From NCBI RefSeq assembly GCF_019802285.1, contig NZ_JAIEUJ010000002.1, forward strand, positions 186,001 through 250,000: a stretch of DNA of 64,000 nucleotides, written 5' to 3'. The position numbers and the translations under genes were made by a program. The stretch's first letter is position 1, and the number at the start of each line of letters is the position of its first letter. A model generated the notes under the pieces. The model saw nothing but the letters and a program-made list of their open reading frames with translations. It had not been told where the DNA came from and ran no database searches. Of this stretch, positions 34,007 to 44,005 are shown in pieces. Source of the stretch: Novilysobacter antarcticus. GTDB lineage: Bacteria > Pseudomonadota > Gammaproteobacteria > Xanthomonadales > Xanthomonadaceae.

Positions 34007-34873
34007 TCAGTCGGCCAGCCCGCGCAGCAGGTCGTTGATGCTGGTCTTGGAGCGGGTCCGCTCATCCACCTGCTTGACGATCACCGCGCAGTACAGGGAG
34101 TGCGAGCCGTCCGCCGCCGGCAACTGCCCGGAGACCACGACGCTGTAGGGCGGCACGCTGCCGTAGCTGACCTCGCCGGTGGCGCGGTTGTAGACGCGGG
34201 TGCTCTGGCCAAGGAACACGCCCATGCCGATCACGCTGTGATGGCCGACCACGAAGCCCTCGACCACCTCCGATCGCGCGCCGATGAAGCAGTGGTCCTC
34301 GATGATCGTGGGCGTGGCCTGCAGCGGCTCCAGCACGCCGCCGATACCGGCGCCGCCGGACAGGTGGCAGTGCTTGCCGATCTGCGCGCAGGAACCGACG
34401 GTCGCCCAGGTGTCCACCATGGTCCCCTCGCCCACGTAGGCACCGATGTTGACGAAGCTGGGCATCAGCACCACGTCGCGGCCGATATGGGCGCCGCGAC
34501 GGACGATCGCACCGGGCACAACGCGCGCACCAACCTCGCGGAACGCGGCCTCGTCGAAGTCGCCGAAACGCGCCGGGATCTTGTCCCAGAACGGTGCAGG
34601 CCGGCCATCGATGACGCCCATCTCCTGGGTGCGGAAGTACAGCAACACCGCCTTCTTGAGCCATTCATTGACCTTCCAGCCATCGCTGCCGTCCGGCTCG
34701 GCCACGCGCAGCTCGCCCGACTCGATGCCGGCAATGGCGCGCTCGACCATCGGCGTGACGGAGCCGGCAAGTTCTTCAGGGGCAAGGGTTTCGCGCCGCT
34801 CGAACGCGTCTTCGATCACGGCTTGAAGCTCGTCGGTGCTGGCGGGGTTCTGGGCAGTGTTGCTGGGGGTCAC
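34007..34873 (-). CDS. dapD: Tetrahydrodipicolinate N-succinyltransferase
   Basis: Left-handed beta-helix acyltransferase (288 residues; E. coli 274) that succinylates tetrahydrodipicolinate in the lysine/DAP pathway. An N-terminal helical domain (about 1-95) precedes hexapeptide repeats (for example [51 protein letters not shown], about 130-180). The start is GTG 34873, overlapping the glnD stop by 4 nt (GTGA), which couples its translation to the nitrogen sensor GlnD. Confidence 0.96.
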   Translation of the reverse strand: MTPSNTAQNPASTDELQAVIEDAFERRETLAPEELAGSVTPMVERAIAGIESGELRVAEPDGSDGWKVNEWLKKAVLLYFRTQEMGVIDGRPAPFWDKIPARFGDFDEAAFREVGARVVPGAIVRRGAHIGRDVVLMPSFVNIGAYVGEGTMVDTWATVGSCAQIGKHCHLSGGAGIGGVLEPLQATPTIIEDHCFIGARSEVVEGFVVGHHSVIGMGVFLGQSTRVYNRATGEVSYGSVPPYSVVVSGQLPAADGSHSLYCAVIVKQVDERTRSKTSINDLLRGLAD

Positions 34874-37530
34874 AACGGTTCTCCTTCAAGACAGGCAAGC
34901 AATGCGGTGCTCAGTGCCTGTTGGCGGTCCGCATCCAATGGCCGGCTGTGGCCGCTGGAATCGGTAGCGGTGATCTGGAAGACGTCCTCGGCGCGGGCGC
35001 CAAAGGTGGCGATCCGCGCGTCGTGGACGCGCATGTGCTGGTTGCGCAGGATCTGCGCGACATCGGCGAGCAAGCCGGGGCGATCGGTGCACACCAGGCT
35101 CAGGGTGGTCCGCCCCTCGCCGGCATCGTCGAAACCGATCTTGGGTGCGATGCGGAAGTGTCGCAGGTGCCGCGGCTGGGTGCGCTTGGCCGGGCGGATG
35201 TCGTCCAGCGGGCCGTCCAGCGCGAGCGACAGACGCTCTTCGACGTCGGCCGCAACCGGGGCGCGACGCGAATCACCGGGGATCACTTCAAAGGTGTCGA
35301 AAATGGTGCCATTGGGGCCGTCCAGCACCCGCGCCTGCTGGATCTCCAGGCCGCAGCGGTCGAGCACGGCAACGATCGCGGCGAACAGACCGTCGCGATC
35401 CAGCGAGTGCACGAACACTTCCAGCGCGCCGGTGTCGGCGGCGACCGGGCGCACGCGCACCGTGGTCCGTCCCGGCTCAAGCCCATGCAGCGCGGCCGCC
35501 TGCCAGGCGAGCTGGTAGGGCCGGCCGCGCTGGAACCCGGCCTCGGGCATGCGCAGGAACAGTTCGGCGATTGTCGCCTCATCCATGCCCTGGGCGGCCA
35601 GCAGGCCTTCCACCGCCTGCCGCGTCTCGGCGATGTGCTCGGCGACCGCGACCGGATTTTCCAGCCCGCGCCGCAGGGCCAGCCGCGTCGCGGTGTAGAG
35701 GTCGGCCATCAGCCGGTTCTTCCACGCGTTCCACAGCTTGGGCGAGGTGCCGGCGATGTCCGCGCAGGTCAGCAGATAGAGATGGTCCAGCCGTTCGCGA
35801 TCCTCGACCAACGTGGCAAAACGGTGAATCACGTCCGGGTCGGCGATGTCCTGCTTCTGCGCGGTGATCGACATCAGCAGGTGTTTGCGCACCAGCCATT
35901 CCACCAGCGCCGTGTCCGCCTCACCCAGGCCGATGGTGATGCAGAACACGCGCGCATCCTCGGCGCCCAGCTCGGAGTGGTCCCCGCCGCGGCCCTTGCC
36001 GATGTCGTGGAACAGTCCGGCCAGCAACAGCAGCTCGGGTTTGCGCAGCCGCGGCCAGATCTCGTGGGCCAGCGCGAAACGCTCACTGGACTCACTGCGG
36101 GCGAAGGAGGCGATGTTCTTCAACACGGCCAGGGTGTGCTGGTCGACCGTGTAAACGTGGAACAGGTCGAACTGCATCCGCCCGGACACCTTCAGGAACG
36201 CCGGGATCCAGCGTCCGAGCACGCCCAGCCGCGCCATCCGGGTCAGCGTGCGCACCGGCTGCGGGCCACGCAGCAGGCGCAGGAACTGCTGGTGCAACTC
36301 CGGCGTCGCGCTGGCAAAGTCAGGCAGGCCCGGCAACGCTTCGGCGAGCGCGCGTGCGGTATGGGAATGCAGCCCGCTCAGTTCACCGCGCGCCGCCCAG
36401 GTCGAGAACAGGGCGAAGACCTCGCCGGGATCGCGCGGCCAGTCCGGATCGCGCGCGGCCAGATAGCCCCGGCGCAGCTCGAACAGTTCGTCCAGCGGTT
36501 CCGGTTCGGCCTCGCCTTCCAGCTGCTCCTCAAAGCGTTGCAGCAACCGCTCTCCGATGCGCAGCACCAGCGAGGCGTTGCGGTAAAAGCCCTGCATCAT
36601 CTGCTCGACGGCCAGGGTTCCGCCGACGTCCTCGAAGCCAAGACGGGCGGCGAGCAGCTTCTGGTAATCGAATCGCAGTCGCTCTTCGCGCTTGCCGGCC
36701 ACCAGATGCAGGCCATAGCGAAGCCGGGCCAGCGCACGGCGCTCACGCTCCAGCGTCGCCACCTCGTCGGCACCCATCTGACCGAATGCCACCAGCGACT
36801 CCATGTCCGCGGTACCGATGATGCGCAGCGCCATCCAGTTGAGGGTCTGCACGTCGCGCAAACCGCCCGGGCCTTCCTTCAGGTTGGGCTCGAGGTTGTC
36901 GGCGGTGTCGTCAAAGCGCGCATGCCGCTCACGCAGCTCCAGCCGCTTGGCCTCGAAGAACTGTTGCGGCGGCCACACCAGGCGCGGCGACACCGCGCCC
37001 TGCAATTCCCGCCGCTCGTGCTCGTTGGCCATCAACGGCCGCGCTTCCAGCAAGGCGGTCAGTACCGTGATGTCCTCGATGGATGCCTGGGTGCACTGCT
37101 CCAGCGAGCGCACCGCGTGGCCGACCGGCAGCCCGCAGTCCCACAACAGGGCGAACAGGCGCGCCAGGTCCTCGGCGTGGGCCTGCGATTCGGCCGGTTC
37201 GGCGAGCACCAGCAGGTCGATGTCCGATTGCGGATAGAGCTCGCCGCGCCCGTAGCCACCGACAGCAAACAGCGCCAGTTCGGCGCCCGCGGGAATGCAG
37301 CGTTGCCAGGCGGCCTGGACGACTGCGTCGACCTCCGCGGCGCGCTCGGCCAGCAGACGGTCGATCTCGGCATCCGAATCAAAGCGGCTGGCGAATGCCG
37401 CATCCGCACGGGCAAGATGCTCACGCGCGTGCGCCGCCCAGTCCGCATCCTGGCCGACTTCGGCCCGGTCCGGCCCGTCAGTCACTCCCGGGAACGATGC
37501 CCGGTTGTCCCCGGGACCAGGAGGCTTCAT
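34870..37530 (-). CDS. glnD: Bifunctional PII uridylyltransferase/uridylyl-removing enzyme
   Basis: Primary glutamine sensor (886 residues; E. coli 890) that uridylylates PII proteins when glutamine is scarce and removes UMP when it is abundant. Domains in order: nucleotidyltransferase with [19 protein letters not shown] (about 92-110), helical linker, HD domain with [21 protein letters not shown] (about 505-525), and two C-terminal ACT domains (about 705-785 and 815-880) that bind glutamine. Start ATG 37530 overlaps the map stop. The PII genes are not in the window. Confidence 0.97.
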   Translation of the reverse strand: MKPPGPGDNRASFPGVTDGPDRAEVGQDADWAAHAREHLARADAAFASRFDSDAEIDRLLAERAAEVDAVVQAAWQRCIPAGAELALFAVGGYGRGELYPQSDIDLLVLAEPAESQAHAEDLARLFALLWDCGLPVGHAVRSLEQCTQASIEDITVLTALLEARPLMANEHERRELQGAVSPRLVWPPQQFFEAKRLELRERHARFDDTADNLEPNLKEGPGGLRDVQTLNWMALRIIGTADMESLVAFGQMGADEVATLERERRALARLRYGLHLVAGKREERLRFDYQKLLAARLGFEDVGGTLAVEQMMQGFYRNASLVLRIGERLLQRFEEQLEGEAEPEPLDELFELRRGYLAARDPDWPRDPGEVFALFSTWAARGELSGLHSHTARALAEALPGLPDFASATPELHQQFLRLLRGPQPVRTLTRMARLGVLGRWIPAFLKVSGRMQFDLFHVYTVDQHTLAVLKNIASFARSESSERFALAHEIWPRLRKPELLLLAGLFHDIGKGRGGDHSELGAEDARVFCITIGLGEADTALVEWLVRKHLLMSITAQKQDIADPDVIHRFATLVEDRERLDHLYLLTCADIAGTSPKLWNAWKNRLMADLYTATRLALRRGLENPVAVAEHIAETRQAVEGLLAAQGMDEATIAELFLRMPEAGFQRGRPYQLAWQAAALHGLEPGRTTVRVRPVAADTGALEVFVHSLDRDGLFAAIVAVLDRCGLEIQQARVLDGPNGTIFDTFEVIPGDSRRAPVAADVEERLSLALDGPLDDIRPAKRTQPRHLRHFRIAPKIGFDDAGEGRTTLSLVCTDRPGLLADVAQILRNQHMRVHDARIATFGARAEDVFQITATDSSGHSRPLDADRQQALSTALLACLEGEPL

Positions 37531-38303
37531 AGGTCGTTGTCGTCACCCGGCAGGCGGGTGAGGATCTCCACGCCGTCGTCGGTGACCACCACGGTGTGTT
37601 CCCACTGGGCCGACAGCGAGCGGTCCTTGGTGACCACCGTCCAGCCGTCCGGCAGCACGCGGGTGTGGCGCTTGCCGGCATTTATCATCGGCTCGATGGT
37701 GAACGTCATACCCGGTTTCAAGACCAGCCCTTCGCCGGCATTACCGTAGTGCAGGACCTGCGGTTCGTCGTGGTAGACCTTGCCGATGCCGTGGCCGCAG
37801 TACTCGCGCACCACGCTGAAGCGCTCGCTCTCGGCGTACTGCTGGATCGCGTGACCCACGTCGCCCAGTGTCGCGCCCGGGCGGACCGCGCGGATGCCGC
37901 GGAACATCGCCTCGCGGGTGACTTCCACCAGACGCTTGGCCAGTACCGACGGAGTGCCGACGTAGTACATGCGGCTGGTGTCGCCGTGCCAGCCGTCCTT
38001 GATCACGGTCACGTCGATGTTGACGATATCGCCGTCCTTGAGAACCTTCGACTCGGCCGGTATCCCGTGGCAGATGACATTGTTAACCGAGGTGCACACG
38101 GCCTTGGGGAAGCCCTTGTAACCGACGTTGGCCGGGATCGCGCCCTGCACCTTGACGATATGGTCATGACAGATCCGATCGAGCTCTTCAGTGGTCACAC
38201 CCGGCTTCACGTGCGGGGCGACGATCTGGAGCACTTCGGCGGCCAGTCGGCCGGCGATACGCATCTTCTCGATTTCTGCGGGGGTTTTGAGGTTGATAGG
38301 CAT
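37527..38303 (-). CDS. map: Methionine aminopeptidase, type I
   Basis: Removes the initiator methionine from nascent proteins. The 258-residue enzyme has the metal ligands of the pita-bread fold: Asp in VNIDVTVIKDGWHGDTSRMYYVG, His in YCGHGIGKVYHDEPQV, and the two Glu in TFTIEPMIN and QWEHTVVVT. It is the first gene of the map-glnD-dapD-arsC-like-dapE run and is divergent from rpsB, an arrangement shared with many gammaproteobacteria. Confidence 0.97.
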   Translation of the reverse strand: MPINLKTPAEIEKMRIAGRLAAEVLQIVAPHVKPGVTTEELDRICHDHIVKVQGAIPANVGYKGFPKAVCTSVNNVICHGIPAESKVLKDGDIVNIDVTVIKDGWHGDTSRMYYVGTPSVLAKRLVEVTREAMFRGIRAVRPGATLGDVGHAIQQYAESERFSVVREYCGHGIGKVYHDEPQVLHYGNAGEGLVLKPGMTFTIEPMINAGKRHTRVLPDGWTVVTKDRSLSAQWEHTVVVTDDGVEILTRLPGDDNDL

Positions 38304-38394
38304 CTATCCATTATCGCCGATTTGGCGTTGCCCTGAAGCCCCGCCATCCGCGAGGCAATGCACTCGCCGCCCGCTGACGTGGGAGTGCCTTGGA

Positions 38395-38423
38395 TTGCGG
38401 CCCTGAAAAGGCTCGCGTACAAT
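38395..38423 (+). promoter_or_regulatory. Predicted rpsB-tsf promoter
   Basis: -35 TTGCGG, 17-bp spacer, -10 TACAAT (5/6). The start of transcription would be about 215 nt before rpsB, leaving a long structured leader. Confidence 0.5.
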
Positions 38424-38429
38424 TGAGCG

Positions 38430-38645
38430 GCTGGGTGGATCAATCACCTGCGTCCACGCCGGACGACACCGGCGAATACACACCTGCTGCCAAAGCCCGT
38501 GCCGGGGTGCTTCAAGGCCACAAGCCGCGAAGTTCGGTCACGGAAGCAGCGGGGAAGCCTAACCCCGGAATCCTTGGCGCCGGCCTTGCCGGTGCAGTCG
38601 CCCCAACCCTTTGGCGGCCGGATTCCCCTATCGGAGTTGCACCCC
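38430..38645 (+). promoter_or_regulatory. rpsB leader region, possible S2 autoregulatory RNA
   Basis: About 215 nt of non-coding, GC-rich DNA with several short inverted repeats (for example GCCGG/CCGGC pairs near 38580-38600) lies between the promoter and the ATG. In E. coli and relatives the rpsB leader folds into a structure through which S2 represses rpsB-tsf translation. I infer the same role by position; I did not match a defined motif. Confidence 0.4.
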
Positions 38646-39494
38646 ATGCCTCAGATCACCATGCGCCAGATGCTGGAAGCCGGCGTCCATTTCGGCCACC
38701 AGACGCGTTACTGGAACCCCAAGATGGGTCCGTACATCTTCGGCGCGCGCGGCAAGATCCACATCATCAACCTGGAGAAGACCGTCCCGTTGTTCAACGA
38801 CGCGATGAACTTCATCTCCAGCATTGCGCAGAAGCGCGGCATCGTCCTGTTCCTGGGCACCAAGCGCAGTGCGCGTGAGTCGATCAAGGAAGAAGCCGAG
38901 CGTTGCGGCATGCCCTACATGAACCAGCGTTGGCTGGGCGGCACGCTGACCAACTTCGCCACGGTGAAGAAGTCGGTCGGCCGTCTGAAGGAGCTGGAAG
39001 CTGCCGAAACCGATGGCACCTTCGAGAAGCTGGTCAAGCACGAAGTGCTTAACCTGCAGCGCGAGCGCGACAAGAAGATGGCCTCCCTGGGCGGCATCAA
39101 GGAAATGAACCGCCTCCCGGACGCGATCTTCGTGATCGACATCGGCCATGAGGACATCGCGATCAAGGAAGCCAAGAAGCTCGGCATTCCGGTCATCGCC
39201 GTGGTCGACACCAACTACGACCCGACCCTGGTTGATTACGCGATCCCGGGCAACGACGACGCGATCCGCGCCGTGCAGCTCTACGCCCGTGCCGCCGCCG
39301 ACGCGGTGCTGGAAGGCAAGGCCGCTGCGCCGTCCGCCGCCAGCGTTCGCGAAGAGGACTTCGCCGAGGCCGATACCGGCAAGGCGCCGCGCCGCGCACC
39401 GGCCAAGAAGGCCGCCAAGGCTGACGAGACCGACGAGAATGTCACCGCCGAGCAAGTGAAGCCGGCTGCAGACACGGCAGCCAAGGCCGAGTAA
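38646..39494 (+). CDS. rpsB: 30S ribosomal protein S2
   Basis: S2 of the small ribosomal subunit (282 residues). The conserved start [27 protein letters not shown] and the signature [32 protein letters not shown] are intact. It is about 40 residues longer than E. coli S2 because of an Ala/Lys/Glu-rich, probably disordered tail (from about residue 235). Upstream in-frame sequence to 38499 lies in the leader and is not used. Followed by tsf as in most bacteria. Confidence 0.97.
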   Translation: MPQITMRQMLEAGVHFGHQTRYWNPKMGPYIFGARGKIHIINLEKTVPLFNDAMNFISSIAQKRGIVLFLGTKRSARESIKEEAERCGMPYMNQRWLGGTLTNFATVKKSVGRLKELEAAETDGTFEKLVKHEVLNLQRERDKKMASLGGIKEMNRLPDAIFVIDIGHEDIAIKEAKKLGIPVIAVVDTNYDPTLVDYAIPGNDDAIRAVQLYARAAADAVLEGKAAAPSAASVREEDFAEADTGKAPRRAPAKKAAKADETDENVTAEQVKPAADTAAKAE

Positions 39495-39632
39495 GCACGA
39501 GCCGCGCCGCCGCCTTTGCGCAGCGGCGCGGCCCCTTTCAAGCACGATCGGCCCGGACGCACTGCTGGCTTTACGGCTGCAGCGTCAACCGCAAGCCCGC
39601 TCGTGCAACCCCCGAACACCCGAGGTAATCCC

Positions 39633-40502
39633 ATGGCAGAAATAACCGCATCCCAGGTCAAGGAGCTGCGCGAGCGCACCGGCGCCGGCATGATGGAGTG
39701 CAAGAAGGCACTCGTGGCCAACGACGGTGACGTCCAGGCGGCCGCCGAATGGCTGCGCAAGCAGGGCCTGGCCAAGGCCGACAAGAAGGCCGACCGCATC
39801 GCCGCCGAAGGCCGCGTTGTCGCCGCCCAAGCTGACGGCAAGGCTGTATTGGTCGAGATCAACTCCGAGACCGACTTCGTCGCCAAAGACGACAACTTCC
39901 TCAACTTCACCGACGCCGTTGCCCAGGCTGCCCTTGATGCGGCCGACATCGAGGCGCTGAAGAGCACCAAGCTGGCCTCCGGCGACACGGTCGAAGAAGC
40001 CCGCGCCGCCATTGTCGCCAAGGTCGGCGAGAACTTGCAGGTGCGTCGCATGGCCCGCATCGACAGCGCCAACACCGTGGCCGCGTACGTCCACGGCGGC
40101 CGGATCGGCGTGCTGGTCGAGATCAAGGGCGGCGACGCCGACCTCGCGCGCGGCCTTGCGATGCACGTTGCCGCGATGAACCCTCCGCATATCTCCCCGG
40201 CGCATGTGCCTGCCGAGTTCATCGCCAAGGAGAAGGAAATCGCCCTGGCCCAGGTCAAGGACACCGGCAAGCCGGCCGAGATCCTGGAAAAGATGATCGC
40301 CGGCAAGCTGGCCAAGACCGTCAACGAGCTGTGCCTGACCGGCCAGCCGTATGTGCTTGACACCAACCAGAGCGTCGAGCAGGTGCTCAAGGCCGCTGGC
40401 GCCGAAGTCATCAGCTTTGCCCGCCTCGCTGTTGGCGAGGGCATCGAAAAGCAGGCCGACGACTTCGCGTCCGAAGTGATGAAGCAGGCCGGTCTGGCGT
40501 AA
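39633..40502 (+). CDS. tsf: Elongation factor Ts
   Basis: Guanine-nucleotide exchange factor for EF-Tu (289 residues; E. coli 283). The EF-Ts signatures [16 protein letters not shown] and [18 protein letters not shown] are present, and the two core subdomains and C-terminal helix are complete. ATG 39633 follows a GAGG site. Second gene of the rpsB operon, closed by a strong terminator 24 nt downstream; in this genome pyrH is not read directly from the same transcript. Confidence 0.98.
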   Translation: MAEITASQVKELRERTGAGMMECKKALVANDGDVQAAAEWLRKQGLAKADKKADRIAAEGRVVAAQADGKAVLVEINSETDFVAKDDNFLNFTDAVAQAALDAADIEALKSTKLASGDTVEEARAAIVAKVGENLQVRRMARIDSANTVAAYVHGGRIGVLVEIKGGDADLARGLAMHVAAMNPPHISPAHVPAEFIAKEKEIALAQVKDTGKPAEILEKMIAGKLAKTVNELCLTGQPYVLDTNQSVEQVLKAAGAEVISFARLAVGEGIEKQADDFASEVMKQAGLA

Positions 40503-40525
40503 CGCCAAACCTGCTGCAAGTGTAG

Positions 40526-40556
40526 AAAAAGCCGCGGAGTGATCCGCGGCTTTTTT
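40526..40556 (+). terminator. Intrinsic terminator after tsf
   Basis: GCCGCGGA-GTGA-TCCGCGGC, flanked by A5 and T6. It stops the rpsB-tsf transcript and may also serve the convergent TonB-receptor transcript. Confidence 0.9.
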
Positions 40557-40652
40557 GTTGCATTGCCAACTGTACCGCTGGATGGGAATCAACCGAGAAC
40601 GGAAGACCGCCGACATAAATTTCCCGGCGGTCTTCCCAGCTCACGTTCTTAC

Positions 40653-43600
40653 TTAGAAATCATACCGGGCAGTGAAACGGATCTGCCTGGGCGAGGTGAA
40701 ATTGATCTCCTGACCGTAGAACTCGTCGCGGGTGTTGCGATCCCTTGCATACCGCGAGTAGTACGAAGTTGGAACTTGCTGGTTGAACACGTTCATCACG
40801 TCAGCCTGCAGTGTGAGCTTGTCGTTTGCCCATGCCGGCATGTACGCGACATTCAAGTTGAATGTATAGGTCCAAGGCGTCTTGCCATGCGATCCCCGCG
40901 GGGAGTAGGCGTAATCTGGTGACGGCGGAGTATAACCAGCCGTACCGGGTTCCGTACCGCTGCCAGGAAGACCGCAGTAGTAATAGTACGAACCGTTGTA
41001 TAGCCCCGGATCAGCAGACGGATAGTAGCTGGTGCAGTTACGCGGACGCCCGGAGCTCACGATGCCCGTAACGCCCATGCGCCATTCCGGCGTGAACTGG
41101 TAGTAACCAAAGCCCTTCAGCTGGTGGGCGCGGTGGTTTGGCAGATAACCGTTCGCACCGACCATGAGCTGAGGCAGGTCCCAGTCCTGCGTCTGACCCA
41201 CATCTTCCTGGCCACCGGAACCGGTGTCGAGGTCCGATGCAAGCTGACCCTCGGTGTTACCCCAGTTCTTGGAGAACGTGTATTCCAACTTTCCGTACCA
41301 GTTGTTGCTGAAGCGGTGCTCGCCGTAGAAGTCGATGGCGTAGTACTTACGCTTCAGGTCCGGGAAGCCAAGCTCTTCCTTGGAATAGTAGACATCCTTG
41401 AACGACCCGTCAGCCTGCTCTTCCTGGAACGTATTGCCAACGCCAGGGTTGAACAGGAAGCAGGAACCGCCCAGCGCGGGTGCACACGTGTCATCAATTG
41501 CGCTGCGCAATTCACGATAGGTACCCTTTACACCCCAGTTGTAGGTCGAGTTCAACTCGTGCTGCATGCCGAGGATGTATTCGTCCTGGTAATGGGACTT
41601 CATGTTCTTGGCCGCGACGGTGCGCGGATCGGGCGACTCTCCGCACTCGAGGTTCGAGGAGATGGCAGTGCCGCTTCCCGGACAGGTATAACCGAGGCTG
41701 GCATCGACAGGCACATTCACCAGGCCAGTTGGCGCGCCGGTACGCGGATCGGTGCCCGTGTAGGTGAAGTATTCCTGCGTGTAAAGCGATCCGGCCGCGC
41801 CGCGAACTGACACGTTATTTGGAAGCGCGAGGTGATAGCGGCCCGCGTTGGCGAACAGCTTCAGTGACGAGTCGCCGTTGACGTCCCAGCTCGCGCCGAA
41901 CCGCGGGGCGAGCTGGTGCCGCTGACTCACGTAAGCAATGCCGTCGCCGTTGTAGTTGGTGAATTGCTCGTTGCGCAGTCCCAACGAGAGAAGTACGTTA
42001 TCGCTCACCTGCCAGCGGTCTTCGATGTACTGGGCACTCTGCTTGACCTCCACATCAGCTAGTTGAGTGTAGTACTGCCTGCGGGCGAAATAGCCCTTGT
42101 TTGACCCGGGAACGCCGAGTCCAGAGCCACCGGCAGAAGCCGGGCTCCCAACACCGTGCGAGGGATCGATAGGCGCGTTCTTGTCGGCGGTCTGCTGGAA
42201 CACCCAGACGAAACCTCCGGCGTACTCACTTCCCAGAACGGAATGAGCGGTACTGTCGTCGTAACCGACGCGCAGGGAGTGCGAGCCGAGCCGGTATTCA
42301 AGATCAAAACGGCCTCCCTTCGTCTCGTCAAATGCCCCGGCCAGATTGTTGTTTGCGGCAAACTGGCAAGTCCGGTTATAGATAATGCCAGGCATCTGAT
42401 TGTTCGCCGAGGTGTTTCCGGACAAACGTGGGCAAGAGGCATCGTAGCCCCACGGGTTATCCGAATGCTCGATCTTCTGCTTGCCGTACATCAGACTGAG
42501 AGTCAAGGCATCAGTCAGATAGCCGGTGTACTTGCCGATGTAGAGATCGCTTTTATCGGATCTGTTAGAACCGCCTGCCTGGATGTCGTTGTGCCTGAAG
42601 TCGTCATAGCTGAAGCCGGTCAACTTGCTGTGGTAATCCTCCTGGTCGTGGACTGCGGTGAACTCGAGGATATGGTCGTCGTTGATATTCCAGTCAACCT
42701 TGCCCATCCAGCGCGGCATCCGATATTTGTAGTCGGAGTAACCGCTGGCGGAATTGGGGTTGGTAATGGCGGAACCGACACTGTTGCCCTGCTGCTTGTT
42801 CACTTCACCGGACGCATAGAAGAATAGCCGGTCCTGGACGATGGGACCGCCCACATAAGCACCCAGCGTCGACGTCCATAATTCGTTCTGGTCACGGTAG
42901 GCATACAACTTGCCGTCGGTGGCGGGGAAAGCACCCGTGTTGGGATACATCTGGTCGCGCGGCGAGGCGCGCAGCGACTTCGGCGCCCAGGTCATGATGC
43001 CACCGGCCCGCCATTCGTTGGTGCCGCGCTTGGTGGTCAGGTTGATCACGCCGCCAGTGGAGCGACCAAATTCCGCCCCGTATCCGCCGGTCAACACCTG
43101 CATCTGGTCAATGCCATCAAATGGCAGGGTAGTGAACCCAATGCTGGTCAACGGATTGGTGACAGCATAGCCGTTGATATAGTAAGCATTCTCAGAGGAA
43201 GCGCTTCCACCAAAACTCGGCGCACCGTAACTGGTATTGTTGACGACGCTGGGGGCGAGCAACGCAACTCCCGCGACGCTGCGCGGAACCGGAAGTTTCT
43301 CAAGATCCTCGGCAAAAAATACGCTGCGCGTATCGACGGAGGAGACGTCCAGCGCCGCGATGCTGGTAGCAGTTACCTTGACGCCTTCAAGTGTGGTTGC
43401 TTCGGCCGAAGGACCCGACGAGAAAGACACTTCCGTGCCTCCCGCGATACTCACCACGACGTTTTCGCGGGATGACACGGTCGCCCCGTTGTCGACCAAT
43501 CTCACTTCGTAACGACCAGTCGGCAAAGAAGCGGCGCGATAGCGACCGTTGCTGTCAACGGTGATCGTTCGTTCGAAGCCCGTATCCACGTTGCGAACGA

Positions 43601-43748
43601 CAACGGTGGCGCCAGGGGTTGCGGGAGCAACACCGAAGATCGCTCCAGTGACGTTGGATTGCGCTTGAACCCCGGAAACAAAGCACAGGCCGAGCGCAAC
43701 CGTTAGCGCGCTGCGCCGCAAGGTACGGTGGATGGATGGATTCAACAA
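40653..43748 (-). CDS. Oar-like TonB-dependent receptor
   Basis: Outer-membrane receptor of 1031 residues. Signal peptide to about residue 29 (FVSGVQA|QS), then a carboxypeptidase-regulatory-like beta-sandwich (about 30-100, SNVTGAIFGVAPATPGATVVVRN), a TonB-box-like GVKVTAT near residue 125, a plug (about 140-245, with INGYAVTNPLT), and a 22-strand-type barrel ending in ARYDF, a classic C-terminal Phe. The N-terminal domain marks the Oar group found in xanthomonads and myxobacteria. Ligand unknown. It lies on the opposite strand between tsf and pyrH, with visibly lower GC than its neighbours, and has a CRP/Clp site upstream. Confidence 0.9.
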   Translation of the reverse strand: MLNPSIHRTLRRSALTVALGLCFVSGVQAQSNVTGAIFGVAPATPGATVVVRNVDTGFERTITVDSNGRYRAASLPTGRYEVRLVDNGATVSSRENVVVSIAGGTEVSFSSGPSAEATTLEGVKVTATSIAALDVSSVDTRSVFFAEDLEKLPVPRSVAGVALLAPSVVNNTSYGAPSFGGSASSENAYYINGYAVTNPLTSIGFTTLPFDGIDQMQVLTGGYGAEFGRSTGGVINLTTKRGTNEWRAGGIMTWAPKSLRASPRDQMYPNTGAFPATDGKLYAYRDQNELWTSTLGAYVGGPIVQDRLFFYASGEVNKQQGNSVGSAITNPNSASGYSDYKYRMPRWMGKVDWNINDDHILEFTAVHDQEDYHSKLTGFSYDDFRHNDIQAGGSNRSDKSDLYIGKYTGYLTDALTLSLMYGKQKIEHSDNPWGYDASCPRLSGNTSANNQMPGIIYNRTCQFAANNNLAGAFDETKGGRFDLEYRLGSHSLRVGYDDSTAHSVLGSEYAGGFVWVFQQTADKNAPIDPSHGVGSPASAGGSGLGVPGSNKGYFARRQYYTQLADVEVKQSAQYIEDRWQVSDNVLLSLGLRNEQFTNYNGDGIAYVSQRHQLAPRFGASWDVNGDSSLKLFANAGRYHLALPNNVSVRGAAGSLYTQEYFTYTGTDPRTGAPTGLVNVPVDASLGYTCPGSGTAISSNLECGESPDPRTVAAKNMKSHYQDEYILGMQHELNSTYNWGVKGTYRELRSAIDDTCAPALGGSCFLFNPGVGNTFQEEQADGSFKDVYYSKEELGFPDLKRKYYAIDFYGEHRFSNNWYGKLEYTFSKNWGNTEGQLASDLDTGSGGQEDVGQTQDWDLPQLMVGANGYLPNHRAHQLKGFGYYQFTPEWRMGVTGIVSSGRPRNCTSYYPSADPGLYNGSYYYYCGLPGSGTEPGTAGYTPPSPDYAYSPRGSHGKTPWTYTFNLNVAYMPAWANDKLTLQADVMNVFNQQVPTSYYSRYARDRNTRDEFYGQEINFTSPRQIRFTARYDF

Positions 43749-43799
43749 TTGACTGCTCCCTAAGACAACGATGGTAGATGGCCCCCGTTGGGCGTCCCG

Positions 43800-43829
43800 A
43801 CTATGGATCGGCTAAGGGTTCCTTAACAA
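43800..43829 (-). promoter_or_regulatory. Possible promoter of the TonB-dependent receptor
   Basis: Minus strand: TTGTTA (43829-43824), 18-bp spacer, CATAGT (43805-43800). The -35 overlaps a small dyad, TTAACA-ACA-TGTTAA (43823-43837). Start of transcription would be near 43793, about 45 nt before the gene. Confidence 0.35.
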
Positions 43830-43856
43830 CATGTTAATGCATGGAGGCTTCGAAAA

Positions 43857-43872
43857 TGTGACGCCCGTCACA
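43857..43872. promoter_or_regulatory. Perfect CRP/Clp-type binding site
   Basis: TGTGA-CGCCCG-TCACA matches the CRP half-site consensus in all ten positions with N6 spacing, and the dyad extends one more base on each side. Clp, the CRP homologue of Xanthomonas and Lysobacter, recognises the same sequence. Its centre is about 71.5 bp upstream of the predicted receptor transcription start, a typical class I activator position. Confidence 0.7.
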
Positions 43873-44005
43873 TGTGCGCTGGCGCGTTCGTATTTTCTCC
43901 TAGATTGCTCGGGATGCCATGTGGTCGGGCCGCCGCTCGATGCTCCGGAGGAAGCTGCCCCGTTCCCGTACAATTGCCCCGCTTACCTATTCATACGAGG
44001 TCCTC

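Noticed and set aside
34921-37749. 942-codon plus-strand frame opposite glnD
   Set aside because: Antisense shadow of an intact GlnD.
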